A stretch of DNA of 64,000 nucleotides from Gari tellinella (taxonomy: Eukaryota > Mollusca > Bivalvia > Cardiida > Psammobiidae): NCBI GenBank assembly GCA_922989275.2, contig OV277871.1:29708693-29772692 (forward strand), in the 5' to 3' direction. Every line of letters starts with the position of its first letter. Position 1 is the stretch's first letter. The notes below the pieces were generated by a model that saw only the letters and a program-made list of their open reading frames with translations, searched no databases and was not told the DNA's origin. The position numbers and the translations under genes were made by a program. This document shows, piece after piece, positions 53,915 through 63,774 of this stretch.

Positions 53915-54239
53915 TACCAATGCTGTACAGATGGGCGCGGCCTAGCACCTCAGTGTCTGGGATCTTGTCTTGCCATTTAATGCCTATTAATTGGCGAAGG
54001 CACATTATGTGGAAATGTTTTTTTGGCATGTTTTTGGTAAACCGTCCAAGTTTCACTTGCATAGAGTAGAGTTGTAAGTACAACTGCTCGGTAAACATTG
54101 ATCGTAAAATTTGCCTCTGCGGCTCCATACAGACTTGTTTAGACGACCAAATGCTGAGCTGGCTTTCGCTATTCGAGAGTTGAATTCGTCATCAATTTGG
54201 ACATTTTCTGTTCAACTAAGTTATGTAAACTTCACAGGA

Positions 54240-54490
54240 TTAACCCTTTGAACCCTAATCCCGCATATAGGCGTCCTTTTCAAACAGTGTACCTGTGAAT
54301 AGTACACTTGTCCTATGCAAACAGTGAAGACCCAGATCAGAGGGCTTCGAAAGGAGCCCTCTGATCAGGGTCTTCACTGTTTGTCATAATGCCAAACAGT
54401 GACAAAAACAACCCTTAAAAGTCAGAAATGGACTAGACTTAAATGTAAACTGGAATTGTCCATTTAAAGTTTTAGGGAGGAAAGAGTTAA
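54240..54490. mobile_element. family-E MITE, intact
   Basis: TTAACCCTTTGAACCCTAAT start, AGGGAGGAAAGAGTTAA end, TTAA at both sides. Palindrome about 54317-54383: AAACAGTGAAGACCCAGATC, AGAGGGCTTCGAAAGGAGCC. Confidence 0.92.
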
Positions 54491-54819
54491 GGCATACAGA
54501 CAAATACATTCGCCCCATTTAATTCCATTGAAACAAATGACATTTATGTCGTATAAACGCAATTTTTCTAGGAGCGGGAATTGTGGATGTCGTTCATAGA
54601 GGAGGCGGGGCTTATGGGTCTGCTCTCCGCGAATCATTTTGTTGCGTTCCCTGAGTAATGGCAGTTATGGCTTTTCATTTCAGGATACACATTATTCGTT
54701 TTAACCTCTAATATGGATTAAAAGACGTGCATACTGATAAAATGTTCATTTAATATTAGAAATTACAGAAAATATAATGTAAATATTAGAAATAAACTGT
54801 TTATAAAAAGCTATTGCCC
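54491..54819. other. intergenic, no gene recognised
   Basis: No supported feature. Confidence 0.4.
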
Positions 54820-56410
54820 TTGAATAATTAAAAAAATGACTGTTTGAACCTTTTTTGCTCTCTAACACAACCACTTTTTATTGGATTTTCACCAAACTTG
54901 CTGACAAAGTGTATTTGTATTTAATCTACGCCAAGAAAAAATCGGATACAGTTGAATAAAATTCCTTTAAGAGGTAAAGGAGGTATTGAGTGGTCATTTA
55001 TTACTTAACTTATTACCAACACGACCAAGATGAAGCACATGCATCAATGGACCAACTATTTGGCTAAAATAGAATAAAAACTGTTCTTGTTACACAGTAG
55101 ACAGGGCTTAAATAAGGGTGAAATAGCAAAATTTTAATAATTGAAGAACCATAACTACAAAATTCCTTCGGCGATTTGGGTATTCATAGAACTGGACCAA
55201 GTTTTTATCCAATATTATTTTCAGCAAATTTGGTGAAGATCCAATTAAAACTGCTTGAGTCAGAAAGCTGACAAGCCTGAAGTATGTAATTTATAATCAT
55301 TCAAGGGCAATACCTCCAACATGCCTTGTGAGATTTTAGTTGTTAACATGATTGACCAAGATTTTATTTTGATAAACATTTTCAATAAGTTTGGTGAATA
55401 TCCGATAAAAATTGTATGTGTAAGAGAGCAACAAAAATCTGAAACATTTATTTTTGATACTTAAAAGGCAACAACTCAGAAATACCTTTTGCGATTTTAG
55501 TAGTATTCAAACCAAACCTTGATTTTATATAAATAACCATTTACAGTAAGTTTGGTGAAAATTCAATAAAAAAGTATTTGTGTTAGAGAGCAAAAAATGC
55601 TGAAACAGTAATTTTTTAATGCTGAAATGGCAAAAACTCAGACATGTCACATGCAATTTAGTAGTAATCTAAAAAGGCTGAAAACAGTCATTTTTAATAT
55701 ATAAAGGAAAAAACCTCAAATATGCCACCTGCAATTTTAGTAATAATCAAACTAGACCTAAATTTTATATAAATAAACATTATCAGCAAAATTGGTGAAT
55801 ATCCGACAAAACTGTATGTGTTAGAGTGCAAAAATGACTGAAACAGTCATTTTTTATTAATAAACAGGCAATAACTCAGATATACCTTACGGGATTTTAG
55901 TAGTAATCAAACTAAACCTTTATTTGATATCATTGAACATTTTGAGAACGTTTGGTGAAGATCAAATAAAACGTATTTGTGTAAGAGAGCTAAAAATGCT
56001 GAAAACAGTCATTTTTAATACTTAAAAAAACATTTGATGCAAGTTTTGTGAAGATCCGATAAAAACTCTTTATATTAGAAAGCAAACAATGCTGAAACAG
56101 TCAATTTTTAATAATTAAAGGCCAATTACTCCGACATGCCTTATGCGATTTTAGTAGTAAACCTTTATTTTATATAAATAACAATTTTCAGCAAGTTTGG
56201 TGAAGATCCAATTAAAGAATTTTGTGTTAGAGATCAAAAAGTGCTGAAACAGTCAGTTTTTAATTCTGAAAGGGCAAAAACTCAGACATGCCTCGTGCGA
56301 TTATAGTAGTAATCTTACTGGACCTATATTTTATATTGATAAACATTTTTAGCAAGTGTAGTGAAGATCCGATAAAAAGTGTTAGTGTTAGAGAGCGGAC
56401 AAGGCTGTAA
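54820..56410. repeat. satellite-like array of about 150-160-bp units
   Basis: About ten diverged units with GCTGAAACAGTCATTTTTAA, AACTCAGACATGCCTTATGC, GATTTTAGTAGTAATCAAAC and AAGTTTGGTGAAGATCCGAT. The same units, fewer in number and mainly inverted, make up the interior of the TTAA transposons at 45228 and 59340. Confidence 0.88.
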
Positions 56411-56800
56411 CTATGGAATGCCGGTCGCGACATGCCAATTGCTAGATGCTAGATGCTTGTTTTCCAATTGCTTATTTGTAATTTGCTAAATGCTTGCCAA
56501 TAATTCACTTGCCAGTTGCTTAATGCTAATTGCCATTTGTCATTAATCTATTTTTCTAACTGAAGAGGGGGGTCAAACTTGTGCTGTAACACCATCTAAT
56601 TGACAAGACGGTGGCCACGAGTGAAAGCAATAAACAAACACTACTTTATTTGCTGTTTTGACCAATATTGTCAATTGCTAAATGCTAAATGCTTGTTTGC
56701 CAATTGCTAATTTGCCATTAAATATTTTGCTAATATGTCACTTGCTAGTTCTATAATGCTAATTTGTCAATGGTTAGAAAATAGTCTGCATCTATTGTAA
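56411..56800. repeat. low-complexity TTGCTAATTGCCAATTGC array
   Basis: Units such as CCAATTGCTAGATGCT, TTGCTAAATGCTTG, AATTGCCAATTGCTA at about 56430-56560 and 56670-56790; irregular spacing. No gene. Confidence 0.75.
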
Positions 56801-56939
56801 GGGAAAACATGCTACAATAGTTCACTTTACCTCCACGGAAATGTCTAAGGACATCATCTGGTGAAGGCTTGTACTGTAGTTTGATTGAAAATTTCATAAA
56901 AGTAAGCTATTTGGATGTATTGGCATTTAGCAACTGTGT

Positions 56940-57164
56940 TGATACCAGCTGTACCACGTGACACTAATCCGTTTGGTAATGTTTATGTCTAACGTTCTAC
57001 TTTCGGTTTGTTATCATGGTTTTAAATCGCCTTTTTCGGTGATTTAGGTCTGTCTTCAACATTTCATAGATCAGTTTGGCCCAAAAGAATGTTCAAGCAT
57101 TATTATGAACCGTTATTGTATTTCGGACATTAAAAAAAGGCCCGAAAACACAATGGGACTTTAA
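56940..57164. mobile_element. inverted terminal part of the TTAA transposon (copy 3)
   Basis: The inverse of 59340-59580: CTTTCGGTTTGTTATCATGG, CGATTTAAATCGCC-like text as TTTTAAATCGCCTTTTTC, and AAAACACAATGGGACT then TTAA. With the satellite array at 54820-56410 it may form one long, damaged element whose other end is lost. Confidence 0.75.
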
Positions 57165-57227
57165 CGCACCATAAAATAATACTAAAATTGTGTGTGTTGC
57201 GTTCAACCTTTCTCCTGTCAGATGAGA

Positions 57228-57745
57228 AGGCGTACTTTCTTTCCCGTTTAAACGAAAACGACACGCAATCGCAATGCACTGATATTAAGACAATTAGGTC
57301 TACACCTTTGTTGTTTTTTTATATATATATATACACACAAAATGATTTCAATCTTTGCGGCAAAAGGTTTGGTGCCTGATTAGACGCTGGGTTACCCGGC
57401 GTGTATGATGAGGCACCAAACTGTTTGCAATGAAACTAATGGTTTAACGTTAACTCGTTTATTGCGAAAGAAAAACGTCTTGTACAGTGTATTAGAGTAT
57501 GATGCTTTTGAAAAAAGTATTAATGAGCTGAGAGTGATAAAGAAAAGAATGTAGGAATTTGTATTTGTACTTGATAACAGTGTCGACAATGTACATGCTG
57601 TCGAAAAGACATTATTCATCCCAATAACGTGTTTTTGCTAAAATAATGATTTCCATTTTAAACGGCATGAAGCCAGGTTAGACGCTGGGTAACCCGGCAT
57701 TTTATCTGCCCACAAACTGTTTGCCACCTAAATCAAAATAAATCG
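57228..57745. mobile_element. two degraded family-A MITEs
   Basis: First: CTTTCTTTCCCGTTTAAACG, palindrome AGACGCTGGGTTACCCGGCG near 57384, right end GCGAAAGAAAAACGTC. Second from about 57590: TTCATCCCAATAACGTG, AGACGCTGGGTAACCCGGCA. Ends eroded. Confidence 0.7.
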
Positions 57746-57797
57746 GAAGACTGTGCACACGGTATATTGAAGGGCTAAAAATCTTGCAGGCGAGATA

Positions 57798-58018
57798 TTA
57801 ATCCCTTCATTGACACGACGTCATCAATTTCAAAATATTGTCGTCTGCTTTTATTATTTTTTCAAATTTAACATTAATGTATTTGACTTAAAGAAATATT
57901 GAAATGATTATCAAACAGTTTGGACCCTGATCAGAAGCCGTGTTTCGCGACGTTTGGTCAAGTGTCAAACTGTTTGCAAATAACCATTGTTCTCGGAGTA
58001 AGGCAGTGAGGGGGTTAT
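57798..58018. mobile_element. family-F MITE, diverged
   Basis: TTAATCCCTTCATTGACACG start, GGCAGTGAGGGGGTTA end; core TTTGGACCCTGATCAGAAGC, CGTGTTTCGCGACG with a worn lower arm. Confidence 0.75.
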
Positions 58019-58059
58019 CTTTCGCCTTACATAGAGGATATTGAATAAGTAAGTTTTCA

Positions 58060-58775
58060 GTATTTAATTTATTGACGGAGTTGGATAAACTTGGTATTGA
58101 AATCGTTACAGTAGACATTTAAACTTGGCGTTGAAAGGGTTACAGTTTAATTTAAACTTGGCGATTAAAGGGTTATAGTATACATGTATATAAACTTGAC
58201 GTTGAAATGGTTACAGATTACAATTAACTTGGTGATGAAAGGGTTATAGTGGCCTTTTTAACTTGTTGATGAAAGAGTTTCAATAAACATTTAAACTCGG
58301 CGTTTAAAAAAGTTAAAGTCTCTATTTAAACCAGGTCTTGAAAGGGTTACAGTAGACATCTAAACTTGGCGATGAAATATTTACAGTAAACATTTAAACT
58401 TGGCGTTAAAATTGTAACAGTATACATTTAAACTTGGCATTGAAAGGGTTACAGTAAATATTTAAACATAGCATTGGTAGAGTTTCAGTATATATTTAAA
58501 AATGGCGTTGAAAGGGTAACAGTATTTTTAAATTTTGCGTTGATAGGATTACATTTGACATTTAAACATGGCGATGAAAGAGTTACATTTTAATTTCAAC
58601 TTGGCGTTGAAATGGTGAAAGGGTTACATTAGACATTTAACTTGGCTTTTAAAGTTTTACAGTATGTATTTAAACTTGGCGTTTAAAGGGTTTACAGTAT
58701 ACATAAAAACTTGGCGTTGAAAAGATTACAGTTTGCATTTAAATTTGGCGTTGAAAAGGTTAAAGTCGACGTTTA
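58060..58775. repeat. minisatellite, 30-36-bp units
   Basis: About 20 imperfect units of the form AACTTGGCGTTGAAAGGGTT then ACAGTATACATTTAA. Unit length varies and no open frame runs through. The word AAAGGGTTACAG resembles the family-F right end (AAAGGGTTAA) next to which the array begins. Confidence 0.93.
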
Positions 58776-59018
58776 TTACTGTGTAACATTACGTTTACTG
58801 TGTGAGGATAAAAAAGTACTGCACAATTTTCGTTTTCATTTGTTTTTACCAGACTGAAGAAACCAATACATGTATACGGATGTCAATCAGTTTGAGTATT
58901 GATCACGCGGCGTCTGATCCAGATCCAAAATAGTTTGCAAAGTCGACGTCGGTCGTAAAGGGATGAAGCTGACTCTCCAAAGAAGACAAAAGCTCAGTCT
59001 TTTTAATAGTATGAACTG
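58776..59018. other. intergenic with a class-1 half palindrome
   Basis: ATCACGCGGCGTCTGATCC near 58903 is one arm of a family-F core. No gene. Confidence 0.5.
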
Positions 59019-59019
59019 G

Positions 59020-59098
59020 TAGCAGCTTAATGTAGGACAAATGTAAACAGAAAACTCCTATAGGAGCTTTCTGTTTACATTTGTCCTGCATTAACTAT
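59020..59098. repeat. class-2 palindrome without family-D ends
   Basis: TTAATGTAGGACAAATGTAA, CAGAAAACTCCTATAGGAGC, TTTACATTTGTCCTGCATTA. Tip as in family D, arms different. Confidence 0.75.
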
Positions 59099-59343
59099 TT
59101 CACTGCCATTGATGTCAAAAGGCGATTTTGCTAACAGTTTAGATCCTGATCAGACGCCGCGTCACGCGGCGTCTGATCAGGATCCAAACTGTTTGGCGCT
59201 TGTATCTACATGTATATGTTTTAAGTCATACTACATTGAATCTTACTTTGAAACAATCTTGTGAACAACAAAAGTGAAGCAGACTACAATGAAACGGTGA
59301 AGGGGTAAACATCTAACGATTAATTTGGCAGCGAAAGAGTTAA
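59091..59343. mobile_element. family-F MITE
   Basis: TTAACTATTTCACTGCCATT start, GCAGCGAAAGAGTTAA end. Perfect palindrome about 59132-59199: AACAGTTTAGATCCTGATCA, GACGCCGCGTCACGCGGCGT. Shares its right TTAA with the next element. Confidence 0.92.
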
Positions 59344-60522
59344 AGTCCCATTGTGTTTTCAGACCTTTTCATAATGTCTGAAATACAATAACGGTTAATA
59401 ATAATGTTTGAACATTCTTATGGGCCAAACTGATCTATGAAATGATGAAGACGGACCTAAATCACCAAAAAGGGCGATTTAAAATCATAACAAACCGAAA
59501 GTAGAGCGTCTGCCATAAACGTTACCACACGGCTTAGTATCATGTGATACAGCCGGAGTCAACATCACCGTGTGCAACCGCAATTACCTTCGACGGTCGA
59601 TCCATCAGTCAGTTAGACTATCACACTTTTTTGTCCGCTCTCTAACTCGAATATCTTTTATCCGATCTTCCACAAACTTGCTGAAAATGTTCATTGATAT
59701 AAAATCAAGGATTAGTTTGATTACTACTAAAATCGCATAAGGTGTTTTTGAGTTATTGCCTGTTAATTTATAAAAAATGACTGTTTCAGTCATTTTTGCA
59801 CTCTAAAACAAACAGTTTTTATCGGATATTCACCAAACATGCTGAAAATATTTATTCATATAAAATTCAGGTCTAGTTTGATTATTACTAAAATCGCATG
59901 TGGCATACCTAAGTTTTTGCCCTTTATGTATTAAAAAATGACTGTTTTCAGCAAGGTTTGCTCTCTAACACAAATACGTTTTATTGGATCTTCACCAAAT
60001 TTGCTGAAAATATTTATTGATATAATATCAAGGTTTAGTATGATTACTACTAAAAGTGCATAAGGTATATCTAAGTTATTGCCTGTTTATTAATGAAAAA
60101 TGACGGTTTCAGTCACTTTTTGCACTCTAACACATACAGTTTTTATCGGATATTCATTAAACTTGCTGAAAATGTTTAAGTATATAAAATTTAGGTTTGG
60201 TTTGATTATTACAAAAATCGCATGTGGCATATCTGAGTTTTTGCCCTTTATGTATTAAAAAATGACTGTTTCAGCATTTTTCAGCAATAACTCAGACATG
60301 CCTTATGCGATTTTGCTAGTTATTGAACCTGACCTAGATTCTATACTAATAAACATTTGTAGCAAGTTTGGTGAAGATCCAAAAAGAAATGTTTGAGTTA
60401 GAGAGCGGACAAGGCTGAAACAGTCATTTTCAGCAAGCTCAATGTATACATTCTCTATAGTTTATTTGACCGTTTACCCACAGTGAAAGATATGTACACG
60501 TTGTTATTGAATCTCATAGTGT

Positions 60523-60724
60523 TTAACCCTGTGCCTACTTTACGGAGTTTACAAACTATTTGAATCTAAAAAGACGCCGTGTAACGTGGCGTCTCATCTG
60601 GATCCAAACTATTTGACACTCGTCTTAAGGTTTTTTTAATTAAAACAATGCATAAATCTAAACTGAACACATTTTGCAGACGACAATGTCGAAGCAGACG
60701 TCTGTGCAGCAGAATAAGGGTTAT
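60523..60724. mobile_element. family-F MITE nested in the TTAA transposon (copy 2)
   Basis: TTAACCCTGTGCCTACTTTA start; palindrome GACGCCGTGTAACGTGGCGT near 60572; right end mutated to AAGGGTTATC. Confidence 0.87.
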
Positions 60725-60794
60725 CCAGATGTTCCAGCTAAACATGTAAGCGAGAGTAATCTGAACCAATCTAACAGTTTCTCACTCATTTCAG

Positions 60795-60974
60795 CACCGA
60801 ATGCTATGGTGTTACTACTGATTAAACCGTCTATTCGAGACACCTTTAATGAGTATGACACCATTGGGTTTAAAAGCAGAAATAAAGATTTAAGTTTTCG
60901 AAATACTTCCGTTATCTGGAGCCCTGTATTTACAGAGTTGTCCTTCTTTCCATTCACAAGGGAGGCTTTTTAAT
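60795..60974 (+). other. exon-like open block inside the TTAA transposon (copy 2)
   Basis: Acceptor CTCACTCATTTCAG, then 59 codons: APNAMVLLLIKPSIRDTFNE, YDTIGFKSRNKDLSFRNTSV, IWSPVFTELSFFPFTREAF, stop. Differs from copy 1 at three residues. Function unknown. Confidence 0.35.
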
Positions 60975-61148
60975 TGGTGCTAGCACAAAAATATTATAAA
61001 TAAAATTTAAAAAGCGAATTGCTTAGATAAAACCCGTTTTTGTGAAAGAATCACGTCCCACGTAGTTCAAATGGGACCCCAAACAACCGTTTTATGCAGG
61101 TTTCTCAAAAGCACAATGCGGCTTTAAGCAGTATTCTGTGTTTACAGA

Positions 61149-61380
61149 GTGCCCGTTCAACCCTAGCGACGAGTATACTCGTCCGTAGCAAACAGTGTAC
61201 CTGCAAAAAAGTATACTTGTCTTATGCAAACAGCGAAGATGACTCCTAAAGGAGTCCTCTGATAAAGGTCTGCATTATTTGTAATTATGCATTATAATTT
61301 ATTGTAAAAATATTAGTAAATTGTCAGACTTCATTAGAAATTGGAATTGTGCATTGTATACCTCAGAGTAAATGGGATAG
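61149..61380. mobile_element. family-E MITE, diverged
   Basis: GTTCAACCCTAGCGACGAGT start, GTATACTCGTC and ACTTGTCTTATGCAAACAGC flanks; core GACTCCTAAAGGAGTCCTCT. Lies just upstream of the peptide gene, as does its counterpart before 51751. Confidence 0.65.
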
Positions 61381-61568
61381 ACTTTATAGTTTAAATACAC
61401 GACAAAGAGATAAAGGTTACCTTGAAAGATAAGCGTCTTCTTCTAAAGACGACTAAGTCACGACATCCGCTTAAAACTCAAACGCCGTTAAAGCTAATAG
61501 GTCTACAAATAAAGTCAGCGAGATAGTGTAATTAAACCAAGTTTAATAAAACACTTCAAGTATAAAAC

Positions 61569-61623
61569 ATGAAGGGATTTCTCCTGGTAATATCTCTGCT
61601 AGTATTGGCACATACGTCATCAG
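61569..61623 (+). CDS. secreted cysteine-rich peptide, exon 1 (signal peptide)
   Basis: ATG at 61569 opens MKGFLLVISLLVLAHTSS, a compact signal peptide, followed by G|GTATGT (phase 1). A good fit with exon 2: G + GT gives Gly in frame. No in-frame ATG upstream competes. Its paralogue is at 51751. Confidence 0.85.
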
Positions 61624-61654
61624 GTATGTTTGTATTTCCTTCAATTAACCCTAT

Positions 61655-61863
61655 TTAACCTAAATACTGTCTTTCTCCTTGTACAATGGTTTTTGTAAAC
61701 AGTTTGGATCCTGATCAGACGCCGCGTCACGCGGCGTCTGATCAGGATCCAAACTGTTTGACATCCATTTTCAATATTTCTTTAGTCAAAATACTTAACA
61801 TTTAAATTTTAGAAATAAAAGCAAACGGTGAAATTGATGACGTCATAGCAGTGAAGGGGTTAA
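61655..61863. mobile_element. family-F MITE in the peptide-gene intron
   Basis: TTAACCTAAATACTGTC start, GCAGTGAAGGGGTTAA end. Perfect palindrome 61697-61765: AAACAGTTTGGATCCTGATC, AGACGCCGCGTCACGCGGCG. Confidence 0.9.
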
Positions 61864-62214
61864 CGCTTGAATTAATTCACCCCTGAAACTGCAAATGGAA
61901 TGTTCCCTTTTCTACATAAAGTCCAGTCCATACCGACTATTTGGGCTTGTTTTCAACAAATAATTGCAAAAAGACAAATAGGGCAAACGCTGATCAGAGG
62001 GCTCCTGCAGGAGACCTCTGATCTGGGTATACACGATTGCATAGGACAACTGTACTCTTCACACATTCTGTTATCTGCAATGTCGTTTCAAAGTTAAACG
62101 ATAAGGCAGCATGGCTGAAGAAATTTCAAAACAAGTGTCAAACAGTTTGATCCTGGTCAGGATCCAAATTGTCTGCAAACGCGCTTTGAAGCGCGATTGA
62201 GAGTGAAGGGGTTA
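61864..62214. mobile_element. family-E and family-F remnants in the peptide-gene intron
   Basis: 61870-62070: CCTGAAACTGCAAATGGAAT, GCTGATCAGAGGGCTCCTGC, AGGAGACCTCTGATCTGGGT. 62085-62214: CAAACAGTTTGATCCTGGTC with collapsed core and GAGAGTGAAGGGGTTAA end. Confidence 0.7.
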
Positions 62215-62464
62215 AGCAAGACATTGGATAAAAACCACCACCCTACCTTCCTTTTAGTTCTTGGCAGTGAGGATACTTTTCGCCAAATAAACATCTTGAC
62301 AGAAAGGATAATTTCGCCAAATAAACTTCTTGGCAGAGAGGATAATTTCCAACAAATAAACAAAAACATGTTCTATGACAAATAATCCCCAGATAGCATC
62401 GTGGCAAGGTAGGAAGGTCTCTAGGATTGTATATACTCGAGCGATCGCACGTATTTAATTCCAG
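62215..62464. other. end of the peptide-gene intron
   Basis: Contains two or three copies of a CCAAATAAACATCTTGACAG / CCAAATAAACTTCTTGGCAG motif (62280-62365). Ends in the acceptor TATTTAATTCCAG. Confidence 0.55.
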
Positions 62465-62592
62465 GTCTATTTTTGACAAAATGTCCAAACAACGAGACTC
62501 CGGGTGACCAATGCAGCGGATGGAACCCTCACTGCGGCGCCAACGAGTATTGCTATGCCCCGACTGACGCCGGATACTGTTGTCCGCGATAA
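62465..62592 (+). CDS. secreted cysteine-rich peptide, exon 2 (mature peptide)
   Basis: Acceptor TTAATTCCAG; phase 1; 41 codons and TAA. Reads LFLTKCPNNETPGDQCSGWN, PHCGANEYCYAPTDAGYC, then CPR. Six cysteines in the order C-x9-C-x6-C-x5-C-x8-CC. This resembles one lustrin-type cysteine-rich module (CPxGxPl…C…CPxxYxC…GxCCP), which occurs in mollusc shell proteins and protease-inhibitor-rich proteins. The full precursor is 60 aa with a mature part of about 41, so it is one module alone. Role unknown; a matrix, inhibitor or defence peptide are all possible. Confidence 0.8.
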
Positions 62593-62692
62593 TCACCGTG
62601 TAATGACCTATGCGACAGAAGCCAGTATTGTAACTTTGGGAAAACGGAGAGTACTTCCGGAATGTAAAAATTGAAAACTGTACATTACGTGC

Positions 62693-62698
62693 AATAAA
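62693..62698 (+). terminator. poly(A) signal of the cysteine-rich peptide gene
   Basis: AATAAA about 100 bp after the stop codon, in GTGCAATAAAGTAATAG; the short 3' UTR is free of MITEs. Confidence 0.75.
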
Positions 62699-62867
62699 GT
62701 AATAGTTTCATTGTGTGTTATATTCAGCCTTTCTCCTGTTATTGTGTATATTGACGCTTTTAAAAAAAATAATCACTATTATTCATACAATTTTTGTTTT
62801 GAGCATACAAATATAGTTAAACAACACCACATTTGAATTTTTGTTCTGTACTTATTTCTGTTAAACT

Positions 62868-63093
62868 TTAACCCATTTGTGCCCACGATGCCATATATGG
62901 GAATCAGGCAAACAGTGTAGACTCTGATCAGACGCCGCATTATGCGGCGTCTTATCAGAGTCTACACATTTTGCTGATAGGAATTTTATTATAAAAAAAT
63001 ATAGATGAAATTTTGACCAGGCATCCCTTTGATAAAAAATGGACTAATCCAATATATAAACATGGAAGAATCCACTGGGTATAAATGGGTTAA
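62868..63093. mobile_element. TTAA-site MITE with class-1 palindrome (family F variant)
   Basis: TTAACCCATTTGTGCCCACG start, GGGTATAAATGGGTTAA end. Palindrome 62911-62970: AACAGTGTAGACTCTGATCA, GACGCCGCATTATGCGGCGT. Confidence 0.9.
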
Positions 63094-63156
63094 AAGCAAC
63101 TATTGTTGATGTTGCCGCATTGATTGTTTGTTTTATCCGTAGTCTATCGCTACACC
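63094..63156. other. spacer between two inverted MITEs
   Basis: 63 bp separating two opposite copies of the same element. Confidence 0.7.
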
Positions 63157-63479
63157 TTAACCAATTTATACCTAGTGTATTCTTCCATGTTTATATATTG
63201 GATTAGTCCTTTTTTATCAAAGGGATGCCTGGTCAAAATTTCATCTATATTTTTTTATAATAAAATTCCTATCAGCAAAATGTGTAGACTCTGATAAGAC
63301 GCCGCATAATGCGGCGTCTGATCAGAGTCTACACTGTTTGCAGGCCCGTTGTTTTATATTGAAATTCCTATCAGCAAACAGTGTAGACTCTGATCAGACG
63401 CCGCATCATGCGGCGTCTGATCATAGTCTACACTGTTTGCCTATGTCCCATAGAGGGATCGTGGGAACAAATGTGTTAA
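63157..63479. mobile_element. inverted copy of the same MITE with its palindrome duplicated
   Basis: TTAACCAATTTATACCTAGT start, ACAAATGTGTTAA end, opposite orientation to 62868-63093. It holds two class-1 hairpins (63279-63342 and 63372-63442), both with GACGCCGCATNATGCGGCGT, separated by a repeat of AAATTCCTATCAGCAAA. Confidence 0.88.
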
Positions 63480-63489
63480 GTCTATGTTT

Positions 63490-63755
63490 ACAGAATATAA
63501 CTCGGAGAACACGCTATAACATGTATCTAAATTTTAAAAGTGTTTGTGTTAAAACTATTATGTCTATTGCAAACAGGTTAGAGCCAGATCAAACACAGGA
63601 CAACCCGATGTCAGATCAGGCTCCAGACTGTTTGCCACTTACATGTAAATTAAAATAAATCGTTAGAAATAAAAAAGTATTGTTTAACATATTACTGATT
63701 TGCGTTTGCGTTTCATTTCTGTTTAAACGGGAGAAAATAGCGTGTTTGGCAATGG
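63490..63755. mobile_element. degraded family-A MITE
   Basis: GCAAACAGGTTAGAGCCAGA, TCAAACACAGGACAACCCGA core, right flank GTTTAAACGGGAGAAAATAG. Ends eroded. Confidence 0.65.
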
Positions 63756-63774
63756 TAAATTTGTGCAATGTAGA

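Larger units (their letters stand above)
52863..54225 (-). pseudogene. non-LTR retrotransposon ORF2 3' end, split by two MITEs
   Basis: Read on the minus strand from 54225: IDDEFNSRIAKASSAFGRLN KSVW-type text, then CLRQLIGIKWQDKIPDTEVL (about 53940-54020), then LRLGGHVRRMADTFIPK (about 53560-53640), then DNWQDMANDRSSWRSSIKMG, SKLYEEQRIR and a terminal C2H2-like finger CPECSAVFSARLGLISH (52900-53000). This is the standard C-terminal order of a mollusc LINE ORF2. Frameshifts and the family-A (53659) and family-C (53162) insertions destroy it. The reverse-transcriptase domain itself is not in the window. Confidence 0.85.
59340..61127. mobile_element. 1.79-kb TTAA-flanked transposon (copy 2)
   Basis: TTAA then AGTCCCATTGTGTTTT; right end GCACAATGCGGCT then TTAA. 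Same layout as copy 1 but with about two extra satellite-like units (59820-60300). The nested family-F MITE and the exon-like block are at matching positions. Confidence 0.87.

Noticed and set aside
54820..56410. CRISPR or centromeric satellite
   Set aside because: Units are diverged and also occur inside TTAA transposons; a centromeric role cannot be claimed from about 1.6 kb.
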